NCBI RefSeq assembly: GCF_014203365.1
Contig: NZ_JACHIS010000001.1
Coordinates: forward strand, 1,860,001 to 1,924,000
Source: Actinoalloteichus hymeniacidonis
GTDB lineage: Bacteria > Actinomycetota > Actinomycetes > Mycobacteriales > Pseudonocardiaceae
Direction of reading: 5' to 3'
Length of the DNA stretch: 64,000 nt
Position numbers and translations under genes: made by a program. This document shows positions 42,839-51,351 of this stretch, piece after piece; the first letter of the stretch is position 1; each line of letters begins with the position of its first letter. The notes beneath the pieces are model-generated. The model was not told the origin of the DNA and made no database searches. It saw nothing but the letters and a program-made list of their open reading frames with translations.

Positions 42839-44230
42839 GTGCCCGACGCGAACAAGGATCAGAAGGCCTTCTGGGCCGAGTATCTGAAGGCCGTCACCCA
42901 GGACAGCAGCGGCGATCAGCAGGCCGTCGGCGCGATGGCCGCCCCGACCTCGCTGCTCGCCGACTTCGACAACAAGGACGAGAAGCGGGCGCTCTACCAG
43001 GCCTACGAGCTCGGCGATCTGGTGCCGAACTGGGGGCTGGCCTGGGATGGCAACACCACCGCCAGCTTCTTCCAGAACTATCACGCCTTCGTCGACCAGA
43101 TCACCCCGCAGGCCGTGGACGAAAAGGCTGCTGAGAAGGCCACCGAGATCTACCGAAAACTGGCCCAGATCCAGGACGCCAAAACCCAGCTGCACGACGA
43201 GAAGCAGCAGGAGTGGATGCAGGACAACTGTCAGGAACCCAGCGAGAACGGCAAGTTCTGTCGAGTCCTGGTCGACGGCGCGCCGACCTGGCAGGCCACC
43301 TGGGCGAAGTACCAGAAGTCCGACGACTACCAGAACAAGCTGGCCATCCTCGCGTCGATGAACAGCGACGAGCTGGCCGGCCTGCGGTCGGACTACACGG
43401 AGACCGCCCTGCGTGCCTACGGACCCGGTTACCAGCAGATCAGCGAGACGATCACCGCCTGCGACCTGGCCGATCCGCAGCTGAGCAGCGAATCGGACAA
43501 GGCGAAGACCTACCGGATGGACGTGGCGATCAACGACACCGACGAGTGGGTGCCGCGCTACATCACCGACGACCTCGCCCAGTACACCGCATGGCTCAAG
43601 CAGACCAAGGAGGACTTCACCAACGCGGTCAGCCCGAAGGTGCAGATGGCGTTCAGCAACAACACCACGATCAGCGACGAGACGCACTGGAAGTTCGCCT
43701 TCGACGTCGGTGTCCCGGTGGAGACCTTCTTCTGGCTCGGCGCGAAAGGCGGCGGGCAGCGCGAATCCATCCACCTGGAGAAGTACTCGTTCACCGCCAC
43801 CATGGCCTACCAGGACACCTACCTACTGCACATCAACCCCGGACCGTGGTTCAACGGCGGTCTGCTCAGCCAGTACAGCGACGACACGAGCTGGGCGAAG
43901 GGCAGCCAGTTTCGCGGCAAACCAATCTGGGGTCCGCACGGCATCCCGAACCTGCTCAACACCAGGGTGACCGGGGTGTATATCGGTGTCGGCGCGTACG
44001 TCAAGATCGACATCACCGATGACAACAAGGACGAGGTCCACAGCAAGTGGCGGGCTTCGGGATCGTTCGGCATCGGACCCATGAACTTCGAGAGCGCCTC
44101 CGCCTCGGGCGGCAGCAATTATTCCAAGGACGAGTTCCTGCAGAACGGCTACGAGATCAAGGACAGCCACCCTTACGCCCACATCGTCGCGCTCGCGGTG
44201 GAGACACCGAACTTCCCCGCACGTCCGTGA
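42839..44230 (+). CDS. Operon gene D: soluble uncharacterised protein, 463 aa
   Basis: GTG 42839 follows AAGGAG, 26 bp after gene C. There is no signal peptide or transmembrane helix. The N-terminal ~220 residues are helical (DEKAAEKATEIYRKLAQIQD; WQATWAKYQKSDDYQNKLAI). The C-terminal ~240 are beta-rich and aromatic (KVQMAFSNNTTISDETHWKF, EKYSFTATMAYQDTYLLHIN, TGVYIGVGAYVKIDITDDNK). Alternating strands that include an amphipathic-looking glycine-rich stretch (SFGIGPMNFESASASGGS) recall beta-barrel or beta-sandwich proteins, possibly membrane-interacting, but this is impression only. It is last in the operon and the only member without a membrane anchor, so it may be the effector or ligand. 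Confidence 0.8.
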   Translation: MPDANKDQKAFWAEYLKAVTQDSSGDQQAVGAMAAPTSLLADFDNKDEKRALYQAYELGDLVPNWGLAWDGNTTASFFQNYHAFVDQITPQAVDEKAAEKATEIYRKLAQIQDAKTQLHDEKQQEWMQDNCQEPSENGKFCRVLVDGAPTWQATWAKYQKSDDYQNKLAILASMNSDELAGLRSDYTETALRAYGPGYQQISETITACDLADPQLSSESDKAKTYRMDVAINDTDEWVPRYITDDLAQYTAWLKQTKEDFTNAVSPKVQMAFSNNTTISDETHWKFAFDVGVPVETFFWLGAKGGGQRESIHLEKYSFTATMAYQDTYLLHINPGPWFNGGLLSQYSDDTSWAKGSQFRGKPIWGPHGIPNLLNTRVTGVYIGVGAYVKIDITDDNKDEVHSKWRASGSFGIGPMNFESASASGGSNYSKDEFLQNGYEIKDSHPYAHIVALAVETPNFPARP

Positions 44231-44306
44231 ACGCCTGCCGGCCGAGGCTCTGCTGCGCTGACCGACGGTGGCCTACGCCGTCGCCCGCGCCCTCGGGCGG
44301 CACGGA

Positions 44307-44885
44307 TCAATCGCCCGATTCCGCGAGGGCCTGCAATCCCCGGTCGAGGAATTCGATGGTCCAGGCGAAGCTGTCGTCGACGGAGGTGTCCATCCTGAAC
44401 CCGTCCGCCACCTCCAGGGTCACGAAGCCGTGCACCATGCTGCGCAGCATCCGCAGGGCGTGGATCTCCTGTCCCGGGTCGAGTCGATAGCCGCGCAGCA
44501 TGGCCGACCAGGAGTCGAGCACCCGGTCGGCGGCCGGGACGAGGGGGTCGTCGGGACCGTCGGGGCGGGCGGCGTTGGCCGCCGCGTACCGGCCGAGGTG
44601 TTGCTGCACGTACTCGCGCATCGCCTGCGCGCCTGCGGTGAGGGCGTCCCGGCCTGCCCGGCCCTGGATCGCCTCGCGGACGGCGGCGCCGAATTCGCCG
44701 AGAGACAACACGGCGATCCGATGCGCCAGATCGGCCTGGCCTGCGACGTGCTTGTAGAGCGAGGGGGTCTTCACCCCGAGCCGTTCGGCCAGCAGGCCCA
44801 TGCTGAGGCAGTCGAAGCCGACCTCGTCGACGAGGTCGGCGGCCGCCTCGGTGACCGATTCAGGGGTGAGCCGGGGCCTAGGCAT
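44307..44885 (-). CDS. TetR family regulator
   Basis: A 192-residue protein: MPRPRLTPESVTEAAADLVD, then GLLAERLGVKTPSLYKHVAG is the TetR HTH, followed by the WHG-type (TetR_C_33) ligand domain ending MVHGFVTLEVADGFRMDTSV. Its start overlaps the end of the alpha/beta hydrolase gene by 8 bp, so the two form an operon with the hydrolase first. It likely binds the GCTAAT/ATTAGC palindromes upstream of the hydrolase. Confidence 0.9.
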   Translation of the reverse strand: MPRPRLTPESVTEAAADLVDEVGFDCLSMGLLAERLGVKTPSLYKHVAGQADLAHRIAVLSLGEFGAAVREAIQGRAGRDALTAGAQAMREYVQQHLGRYAAANAARPDGPDDPLVPAADRVLDSWSAMLRGYRLDPGQEIHALRMLRSMVHGFVTLEVADGFRMDTSVDDSFAWTIEFLDRGLQALAESGD

Positions 44886-45714
44886 TGGTCAGCGTCTTGG
44901 CGAGGAACGGCAGAACCAGTTTCCCGACGAGGTCGGGCGCCTGGACGTGCGGGTAGTGGCCGACACCTTCGATGACCTCTAGTTCGCCCAGGCCCTCGAG
45001 AAGTTCGGCCACGATCTGCTTGCCTTCGGCGCCGGGGTCGGCCCAGTCCGGGTCGGAGCTGCCTTCGATGATCAGTGTCGGGGAGCGCACATCGGACAGC
45101 CGCGCTCCGGCGTCGCTCGGGTTCGATTTACCCATGGCCTGGAGAACCTGCATCCGGCCTGGCTCGCGCAGCTTGGCCTCGATGCGTGCCAGCTCGCTAT
45201 CCCAGTCCGCGGGTTTCGTCGGATACGCGATGTCGAGGTAGCGCTGCCAGCTCGGCAGGCTGCCCAGCATGAGGACCTTGGCCAGCTGGAGATACCCGGC
45301 CCGGTAGCGCTGCACCCGCAACAGCCCGCCCAGGTCGATGGACTGTTTACGGGTGAACGGCGCCAGCTCGACGACGCCTGCGATCAACTCGGGTGCGGTC
45401 GCGGCCGCGATGGTCGCCGCGCCGCCGCTGATCGAATGGCCGACGATCACGGCCGGACCGCCGAGATGGCGCACCAGCGCGAGGAGGTCGCCCGCGATGT
45501 CGGTGCGGCTGTAGCCGTCCCAACCCAGGCTCGAATCACCGGAGCCTCGGATATCGAGGTTGGCCACCCGATAGCCGGCCTCGGCCAGTTTCGGGACGAG
45601 GAAGCGATAGGCGTGTCTGCTGTCGCCCATGCCATGGGCCAGGACGACCAGTGGGCCTTGCCCGGTCACCTCGTAGGCGAGGGTGTTGCCTGCTACGTCC
45701 AGGTGTTCGGTCAC
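44878..45714 (-). CDS. Alpha/beta-fold hydrolase
   Basis: A 278-residue soluble hydrolase from GTG 45714 with GGAGG 4 bp upstream. The oxyanion strand is VVLAHGMGDSRHAYRF. The nucleophile elbow is VGHSISGGAA (Ser near residue 95). The acid is in LIIEGSSDPDWADP and the catalytic His in VIEGVGHYPHVQAP. The profile is of the epoxide-hydrolase/haloperoxidase-like group; the substrate is unknown. It is in an operon with a TetR repressor gene and preceded by two operator palindromes. Divergent from the DHFR-fold gene. Confidence 0.92.
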   Translation of the reverse strand: MTEHLDVAGNTLAYEVTGQGPLVVLAHGMGDSRHAYRFLVPKLAEAGYRVANLDIRGSGDSSLGWDGYSRTDIAGDLLALVRHLGGPAVIVGHSISGGAATIAAATAPELIAGVVELAPFTRKQSIDLGGLLRVQRYRAGYLQLAKVLMLGSLPSWQRYLDIAYPTKPADWDSELARIEAKLREPGRMQVLQAMGKSNPSDAGARLSDVRSPTLIIEGSSDPDWADPGAEGKQIVAELLEGLGELEVIEGVGHYPHVQAPDLVGKLVLPFLAKTLTNA

Positions 45715-45726
45715 GGAACCTCCAAG

Positions 45727-45762
45727 GCTAATGTTGTTAGCTTCAGGCTAATGGTATTAGCC
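45727..45762. promoter_or_regulatory. Two TetR operators upstream of the hydrolase gene
   Basis: GCTAA TGTTG TTAGC (45727-45741) and GGCTAAT GGT ATTAGCC (45746-45762) are perfect inverted repeats of the same half-site, 13 bp from the hydrolase start. Confidence 0.75.
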
Positions 45763-45889
45763 GAAATCGTCAACGCCGTGGCCTGCCGCTGTCGTTTTCG
45801 TCCAAGACCGCGACACCTGTCCGGCCCTAGCGTGATCGCGACCTGGTCAGTGCCGGGGCAAGCTGCCCTCGGCGTCCGTAGGAGCACAG

Positions 45890-46465
45890 TTGACACGTGA
45901 GTTGGTCTACACGGGATTCATGTCGGTGGACGGCGTGGTGGATTCGCCGGGCGGCACGGTCGAAGGGCATCGCAGCGGCGGATGGGTGCTCGGCACGGAG
46001 GTTCTGCCCGAAGCCTTCTCTCTCAAGGACGAGGAACTCGCCGAGACGACCGCGCTGATGTTCGGTCGCCGCAGTTATGCGGCGTTCGCACCGATCTGGC
46101 GTGATTCCCCGGACCACGCCGCGTACCGGGATCTGCCCAAGTACGTGGTCTCCACGACCTTGGATACGGACACGCTTGTCGATGGTTGGGGTGAGATCAC
46201 CATTCTGCGCTCAAGCGAGGAGATCGCCGAACTCAAGCGTTCCGCAGGCGGGCCGATCTTCATACACGGCAGCGCGGAACTGGCCCGACGCCTATCCGAA
46301 GCAGATCTGATCGATCGCTACCACCTATTGGTTTTCCCGGTATTGCTGGCGGCGGGCAAGAGCGTGTTCGGCAGAGCCGATCGTGACCGGCAGAACCTGC
46401 GGTTGCGGAACTCGGCCGTCTACTCCAACGGGGTCGTCAAGCTGATCTACGACGTGGCGCACTGA
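45890..46465 (+). CDS. Dihydrofolate reductase-fold family protein
   Basis: A 191-residue protein of the RibD-C/DHFR-like family. TTG 45890 follows AGGAG; no ATG or GTG fits. The sequence starts LVYTGFMSVDGVVDSPGGTV, has MFGRRSYAAFAPIW and KYVVSTTLDTDTLVDGW, and ends with the cofactor-region strand GGPIFIHGSAELARRL plus HLLVFPVLLAAGKSVFG. These match YwjB/YyaP-type NADPH-dependent reductases of unknown substrate. Its last 141 bp overlap the convergent AraC gene. Confidence 0.88.
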   Translation: MTRELVYTGFMSVDGVVDSPGGTVEGHRSGGWVLGTEVLPEAFSLKDEELAETTALMFGRRSYAAFAPIWRDSPDHAAYRDLPKYVVSTTLDTDTLVDGWGEITILRSSEEIAELKRSAGGPIFIHGSAELARRLSEADLIDRYHLLVFPVLLAAGKSVFGRADRDRQNLRLRNSAVYSNGVVKLIYDVAH

Positions 46466-47155
46466 TCCCGGGTCGAGGGCGATCGTGCCGTCATCGCCTG
46501 CGCGCAGTTGCCGGACGGTGCGCCCGACATAGCGGCGCAGCGCGCGGGCGAGATGCGGTTCGTCGTAGTAGCCCAGCTGCGAGATGACCTGGGCCGCTGG
46601 GCGGCCGGTGAGCAGTAGCAATGCGGCCGATCGGGCGCGTTCGATCTGCCAGACCTGTCCTTGGGTAAGGCCGGTGGCGGCGCGGAATCGACGCTCCACC
46701 GTGCGTCGGGAGACCGGGTGGCTGCCACGGTCGCTTCCGGTGGTCAGCGGATCACGGATCACGACGGCTTCGCGGACCAGCCGGGCGACGAGCGCTTCGG
46801 CATCGTCCATACCGGGCAGCTCCCAGTGGCCGCCGTCGAAGGAGAAGCCCCGACGGGTCACCTCGGGCAACGGGATCCCGCCGTTCACCACGGCAGCTGG
46901 AGCCACGGCGCGCAGCGAGGTGCCGATGGCGAATTGGATGCCGAGAAAGGTCGATTCATCGGGCACCGGCGCGGTTGCGGTGTGCGTTTCGGGACCGGTG
47001 ATGGCCGCGTGATTCCTGTCTTCCTGTCGCCAGAACACCAGTCCCCAGGTCGGACCCGCGACCGACGTCATCTGGGTGAGCTGTTCGCTGCGACAGGTCC
47101 ACACCGCGTCGATCCACGTCGAATCCGACTCCCGTGTCTCGAACCGCAGTCCCAT
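46325..47155 (-). CDS. AraC family transcriptional regulator
   Basis: A 276-residue protein starting MGLRFETRESDSTWIDAVWT at ATG 47155. Residues ~1-165 are a sensor domain of the type found before AraC domains in actinomycetes. The HTH region is degenerate in its first half (SRRTVERRFRAATGLTQGQV) and clear in the second (AAQVISQLGYYDEPHLARAL, then RRYVGRTVRQL). The last ~45 residues (DPGSVRHVVDQLDDPVGVDG...) extend past the usual AraC end and are encoded antisense to the DHFR-fold gene. This suggests loss of an earlier stop or annexation of antisense sequence. Confidence 0.82.
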   Translation of the reverse strand: MGLRFETRESDSTWIDAVWTCRSEQLTQMTSVAGPTWGLVFWRQEDRNHAAITGPETHTATAPVPDESTFLGIQFAIGTSLRAVAPAAVVNGGIPLPEVTRRGFSFDGGHWELPGMDDAEALVARLVREAVVIRDPLTTGSDRGSHPVSRRTVERRFRAATGLTQGQVWQIERARSAALLLLTGRPAAQVISQLGYYDEPHLARALRRYVGRTVRQLRAGDDGTIALDPGSVRHVVDQLDDPVGVDGRVPQPQVLPVTIGSAEHALARRQQYRENQ

Positions 47156-47234
47156 GCTCGCCCTCTCGTCGCCGGTAGCGGCATCCTGCCCCGCCCGGCT
47201 CGACGGTGGGCAGTGGGGATCGACGGCTGGACAC

Positions 47235-47263
47235 GCAGACGGTGGCTGGTCGCCACCGTCTGC
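47235..47263 (-). terminator. Hairpin terminator of the secreted-protein gene
   Basis: GCAGACGGTGGC (47235-47246) pairs perfectly with GCCACCGTCTGC (47252-47263) across a 5-nt loop, 8 bp beyond the stop codon at 47272. Confidence 0.75.
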
Positions 47264-47271
47264 GGCGCAGA

Positions 47272-48273
47272 TCAGGAACAGCGGTAGTGCGAGGGGATTC
47301 GCGCCTCCGAACCGACGATGGTGCGTTCGTCGTCGCTGAGTCCGGTGAGGGCGAACTGGTTCGGGATGGGCTGATCGACGAGCACGCCATCGCGCCAGAG
47401 CACCACGCGCGCGGTCGAACCCGACACGAACGCCGTGCCCGCGATGGTGCCGCTGCCGCCGATGGCGCGCGCGGAGATCGCCCCGTCGCCGATGGTGTCG
47501 ATCAGGGTGCCCTGCGCGTCCCACTCGGCCACGGCGTTGTCGCTGCTGCCGACGATCCGGCCGTCCCGAATCGCCTGCGGGGTGGCGAAATCGGCCTCGC
47601 CTGCGGGGGCGAGTCCGTGCCACCGACCGTCGGGGCCCACCACGAAACCGCCGCCGGCGCCCGAATCGGTCTGCACGATGACCCGGCCCTGCTCATCGAT
47701 GTCGACGAGGAATCGGCTGCTCAGCTCGGGCGCGGCCGTCTCGCGGTAGGTGCCCGGCGCATCGCCCGGCCACACCACCAGGTTGGTCTGGGTGCCGATG
47801 TGGGCCCACCCGGCGATGTCGCCCGCATTGTTGATCGCCCAGGCCGAGTAGCCCGTCCACTCGGGGTCGGCAGGCAGCGCGGTGGGGGTGCCATCGTGGT
47901 CGATCGTGACGCCGATGAACCCGTCGTCGGCGATGGTGCTGCCGACGACGATTCCGGCGGAGTTCACGTCCCGAAATTGCGGAAAACGGTCGCCTGCACG
48001 CAACACGACCGTCCCGTCGTCCCACAGGGTTCCGCGCGGATCGACGATGTTGCCACCGAGCAGCGGCCGTTGCCCGGTCACGCCGACCGCGTAGCGGCTG
48101 CCGTCGTAACCTTCGACCGAGCCGATCTCGGTTCCTGCGGGCAGCTCCCATTCGGTCCTCTGCCAGGTGCACTGTTCCGCTTCGGATGCGGCCGATTGGC
48201 CCGCTGGAAGCGACACCAGTGCCGTGCTGAACACAAGGGCGGCCAACAACCGGCCCGTTCGTTTTCGCGACAC
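47272..48273 (-). CDS. Secreted beta-propeller-like (HAF-repeat-like) protein
   Basis: A 333-residue precursor. GTG 48273 gives a clean signal peptide (VSRKRTGRLLAALVFSTALV then SLPAGQSAASEAEQC) and has AAGGAAAGG upstream. The mature protein consists of repeats of about 45-50 residues with phrases such as DVNSAGIVVGSTIADDG, AINNAGDIAGWAHIG and DIDEQGRVIVQ, typical of HAF/extracellular propeller repeats (INxxGxIVG). One Cys pair (EQCTW and the terminal HYRCS) may tie the ends. Function unknown; probably extracellular. Confidence 0.85.
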   Translation of the reverse strand: MSRKRTGRLLAALVFSTALVSLPAGQSAASEAEQCTWQRTEWELPAGTEIGSVEGYDGSRYAVGVTGQRPLLGGNIVDPRGTLWDDGTVVLRAGDRFPQFRDVNSAGIVVGSTIADDGFIGVTIDHDGTPTALPADPEWTGYSAWAINNAGDIAGWAHIGTQTNLVVWPGDAPGTYRETAAPELSSRFLVDIDEQGRVIVQTDSGAGGGFVVGPDGRWHGLAPAGEADFATPQAIRDGRIVGSSDNAVAEWDAQGTLIDTIGDGAISARAIGGSGTIAGTAFVSGSTARVVLWRDGVLVDQPIPNQFALTGLSDDERTIVGSEARIPSHYRCS

Positions 48274-48489
48274 AGCGGAGCACCTTTCCTTCGGCCGAAT
48301 GTGCCCGAGACTCCGGTTCTCGGCGGCAGGCTGCCGCACCGCCTGTGCCGGACAGGCTCCACGCTAAGAAGCCTGATCGCCGATGCGCGAGGTGCTTTCC
48401 GTCTGAGGGAAGAAGAGATCCGACGCTGCGCTGCACCGCGCCGCCGCAGCGTCGACGACGAACTCGATGCTGCGGCGGCGCGGTAGTGG

Positions 48490-49239
48490 TCAGTCGTCCA
48501 GGGACGCCCAGAACTCGCGGAGCACCCGCGCGCCGCGTTCCGGATCCTGGAGCATCCAGTAGTGCGTCAGGCCGGTCAGTTCGTGCAGTTCGGCGCCGAG
48601 CCGGGTGGCCATGTCTCGATCCAGGTCGGGCAGACCCATCGGGTCGCCGGTCGGGGCCAGTAGCAGCCCGCGTGCCTTGGCGGGGCCATCGAAATCCTTG
48701 CCCCAGTCGGCGGCGAAGTTGGGCCACGCGGACCGGTAGAGCGAGAGGATCGCCGCGCTCATCTCCTCGTCGTGCACGCTGTCGATCTCGTTGCCGAGTT
48801 CCTCGCTCAATCCCCGATCCCGGAACAGCCTGCCGAAGGTGAAGCCGTCGTCCGGGGTGGTCCTGCGCAGGGATGCCAGCGATTCCTCGCCCTCGGGGCT
48901 GCTCTGCCACAGCGTGGCGGCCTCGTGCCAGCGGTAGTCGGGGTGCCAACCGTGGGCGACGTCGGAGACCCAGCTGCGGACCTCGACGTCGTAGTGCGAG
49001 ACGACCCGCATGGTCAGGTGCGCACCCCAATCGTGGCCCACGAGGTCGATCGGCCCGTCGAGTTCGCGAAGTCGCTCGGCCAGCCAGGCCGCGTAGCCCT
49101 CCTTGTCGCGTAATCCGGCGGGTCGCACGCTGCCGAAACCGGGCAGCCGCAGGGCCACGGTGGGCTCCTGGATGAGTTCGCGTAGCGGGTTCCAGACGGA
49201 CGGCGTCTCGGGGACGCCGTGGACGAAGACGATGGTCAT
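48490..49239 (-). CDS. Alpha/beta-fold hydrolase
   Basis: A 249-residue hydrolase starting MTIVFVHGVPETPSVWNPLR at ATG 49239 after GAGGAG. The oxyanion HGVPETPSVW and the elbow DLVGHDWGAHLT mean that the nucleophile is Asp (HDWG), as in epoxide hydrolases and haloalkane dehalogenases, not Ser. The C-terminal His is in LTGLTHYWMLQDPE. The cap is short. It is divergent from a TetR gene, and two matching operators lie in the gap. Confidence 0.9.
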   Translation of the reverse strand: MTIVFVHGVPETPSVWNPLRELIQEPTVALRLPGFGSVRPAGLRDKEGYAAWLAERLRELDGPIDLVGHDWGAHLTMRVVSHYDVEVRSWVSDVAHGWHPDYRWHEAATLWQSSPEGEESLASLRRTTPDDGFTFGRLFRDRGLSEELGNEIDSVHDEEMSAAILSLYRSAWPNFAADWGKDFDGPAKARGLLLAPTGDPMGLPDLDRDMATRLGAELHELTGLTHYWMLQDPERGARVLREFWASLDD

Positions 49240-49254
49240 GCCGCTCCTCGAACA

Positions 49255-49308
49255 AAGTCGATTAACTATCGACTTCACCGTAGCACGGTAAGTTGATAGC
49301 CTATCGAC
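49255..49308. promoter_or_regulatory. Two TetR operators between hydrolase and TetR genes
   Basis: AAGTCGAT TAACT ATCGACTT (49255-49275) is a perfect palindrome. GTTGATAG C CTATCGAC (49292-49308) is the same 17-bp core (GTYGATnnnCTATCGAC) with one mismatch. Each is close to one of the divergent starts. Confidence 0.75.
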
Positions 49309-49332
49309 ACAAGGTGGAGTCGGGAGGAACCC

Positions 49333-49881
49333 ATGCGAGCGGACGCGGCCCGTAATCAGCGCAAGATCTTCGACGCGGCCAAGGCGGCCGTGGCGCAGGG
49401 AGACACCGGACTGACCCTCAATGCGCTGGCTCGGCTGGCGGGTGTCGGAGTGGGCACCGTCTACGGGCTCTTCCCGACCCAGCGGGCGATGCTGGAGGCC
49501 GTGGTCGAGGACGCCGTGATCGAGCTCAACCGGATGGCCGCCGAGGCCGAGCGTGAGCCAAACGCCCAGCACGCCCTCGGCCGGTTCCTCGATGCGGCCC
49601 TGGCCACGGCTTTGGCGCAACCTGGATTGTTCGAGGTGCTGATCACCGTCGGCGATGAGCGGGAATCGCTGCGCGAAGCCAAGATCGAGCTGGTGCAGGC
49701 GATCTCCCGATTGCTCGCGCGGGCCCAGCCGAACCCCCTGTTGACCGGAGAGAATCTGCTCAAGCTGTTGTGTGGACTGATCCATGCCGTCAACGAGCAC
49801 CCGGCCGAACGACGCGCCGCCGCCGCCGACGCCTATTTGAGTCTGCTGCGTACCGGTCTGACGACGGGTGCCCCGGCGTAG
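49333..49881 (+). CDS. TetR family repressor
   Basis: A 182-residue protein with the TetR HTH at residues ~8-52: NQRKIFDAAKAAVAQGDTGL, then ALARLAGVGVGTVYGLFPTQ. The ligand domain is of the short SbtR-like type (TetR_C_SbtR: LLARAQPNPLLTGENLLKLL). It is divergent from the HDWG-type hydrolase and probably represses it and itself via the palindromes at 49255-49308. Confidence 0.9.
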   Translation: MRADAARNQRKIFDAAKAAVAQGDTGLTLNALARLAGVGVGTVYGLFPTQRAMLEAVVEDAVIELNRMAAEAEREPNAQHALGRFLDAALATALAQPGLFEVLITVGDERESLREAKIELVQAISRLLARAQPNPLLTGENLLKLLCGLIHAVNEHPAERRAAAADAYLSLLRTGLTTGAPA

Positions 49882-49959
49882 GCCCAACCGTGTGGGCCGC
49901 CGCGAGGTGGCCCGTGCACCGCGTGACCGCGACGATCACGCGGCACCCCATTCGGGCGG

Positions 49960-50382
49960 TCAAAGCTGGTAGCGGTGGACCTTCTCCGGGTGGATCACCA
50001 GGCGGACCCAATCCATGGCCAGCATCTGCTCCAGTTCTTCGGCGTGGGCGGGAATCGAGAGATCCCAGTAACGGGCTCCGAGCCGGGCGCACAGATTCCG
50101 CGCACCCTCTGGTTCGATCGTGGTGCGGCCGGCGACCGAGACCCAGCGTTCGCGTTCCCCCACCGGACTCGCGACCACCAGGGAAGCACGAGGATCACGG
50201 CGCAGCTGCCGCACCTTGAGCGACTCGGGGATCGTGAACAGCTGGACCGTGCCGTCGTCGGTGAGCTCGAACCACACCGGGCGGGGTTGCGGTGGCAGCG
50301 CTCCGGCGGCCACGGTCAGGAAGCCGTGCAAGGGGCGGCGGAGGAGCTCGAGATCGTCCTCGGTCAGGTGTGCTTCGGTCAT
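49960..50382 (-). CDS. PPOX/F420-type flavin-fold protein
   Basis: A 140-residue split-beta-barrel protein of the pyridoxamine-5'-phosphate-oxidase-like superfamily: RPLHGFLTVAAGALPPQPRP, VWFELTDDGTVQLFTIPESL, KVRQLRRDPRASLVVASPVG, RWVSVAGRTTIEPEG. This layout is shared by F420-dependent reductases and FMN-binding pyridoxamine oxidases. Cofactor choice cannot be made from this alone. Lies 51 bp downstream of the NmrA-like gene on the same strand, so they are likely co-transcribed. Confidence 0.88.
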   Translation of the reverse strand: MTEAHLTEDDLELLRRPLHGFLTVAAGALPPQPRPVWFELTDDGTVQLFTIPESLKVRQLRRDPRASLVVASPVGERERWVSVAGRTTIEPEGARNLCARLGARYWDLSIPAHAEELEQMLAMDWVRLVIHPEKVHRYQL

Positions 50383-50433
50383 GGTGGTGTCCTCGGTTCT
50401 CAGTAGGGTGGGGGATTCTCGGAGCGGGCGCGG

Positions 50434-51270
50434 TCACGCCCGCCAGGCGCCCGCTGCTGCGGCTCGCACGACGTAGTCCTCGAAGGTCCGCGGCGCCCGA
50501 CCCAACACGGTGGCGACGTCCTCGGTCGTCGTCGAGACCAGACCGCGTTCCAGCAGTGCGAACATCGCGGCGATGTGGTGGGCGTCGTCCTCGCCCAGGC
50601 CCTGGTCGACCAGCCTGGCGACGTACTCGGCGGGGGAGAGCTGTCGGTAGGTGAGGGGACGCCCGGATGCTCGGGCGATCGATTCCACGGCCTCGCCGTA
50701 GGTGAGGGCCCGAGGTCCGGTCAGCTCGTAGATCCTTCCGGCGTGTCGACCCGCCTCGGACAACACCGCGGCCGCGACATCGGCGACGTCCTCGATGTCG
50801 ATGAACGGCTCGGTGACGTCTCCGATGGGCAGCGCCAGTTGCCCGGCGAGCAGGGGAGCGTGGTGGAGGTCCTCGTCGAAATTCTGGTTGAAGTTGCAGG
50901 CGCGCAGGATGGTCCACTCCAACGCGGAGCCGCGCACCGCGTCTTCGGCGGAGCGCATATCGAGTCCGAAGTCGGAGTCGCCCCAGGTGTCGGCGCCGCG
51001 CCCCGAGAGCAACGCCAGTCGCTGCACACCGGCGGCCTCGGCCTTGGCCACGAATTCGTGCACCGGTCCCGGCACGGTCGGGGGCACCAGGTAGACGGCG
51101 GCGACACCGTCCAGCGCGGCGTCCCAGCCGGCGGGGTCGGACCAGTCGAAGCGGGTCTGGCTTGATCGGGAGGCGGTGCGCACCGGTGTGCCTCGGAGTC
51201 GGAGGCGGGCGGCGACCCGCCTGCCGGTCTTGCCGGTCGCACCGAGGACGAGGGTGGTGTCGTAGGTCAT
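50434..51270 (-). CDS. NmrA-like NAD(P)-binding SDR
   Basis: A 278-residue atypical SDR. The N-terminal Rossmann motif is TLVLGATGKTGRRVAARLRL (GxxGxxG). There is no YxxxK catalytic motif, as expected for the NmrA/HSCARG group. Signature stretches include AVYLVPPTVPGPVHEFVAKA, RAEDAVRGSALEWTILRACN-type text near residue 120, and GRIYELTGPRALTYGEAVES. Such proteins are quinone reductases or redox sensors. It is co-directional with the PPOX gene and divergent (81 bp) from the cupin-AraC regulator at 51352. Confidence 0.9.
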   Translation of the reverse strand: MTYDTTLVLGATGKTGRRVAARLRLRGTPVRTASRSSQTRFDWSDPAGWDAALDGVAAVYLVPPTVPGPVHEFVAKAEAAGVQRLALLSGRGADTWGDSDFGLDMRSAEDAVRGSALEWTILRACNFNQNFDEDLHHAPLLAGQLALPIGDVTEPFIDIEDVADVAAAVLSEAGRHAGRIYELTGPRALTYGEAVESIARASGRPLTYRQLSPAEYVARLVDQGLGEDDAHHIAAMFALLERGLVSTTTEDVATVLGRAPRTFEDYVVRAAAAGAWRA

Positions 51271-51351
51271 GGCAGCGATTCAACGGCACCGATCCGGACG
51301 ATTCCATGGGTGAGAAGCCGTTTTACCTGTGTCATCGTCTAATCTCGGGGT

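Noticed and set aside
39061-44230. Four-gene operon as a type VI or contractile injection system
   Set aside because: No sheath, tube, baseplate, VgrG or ATPase signature is present in any of the four proteins.
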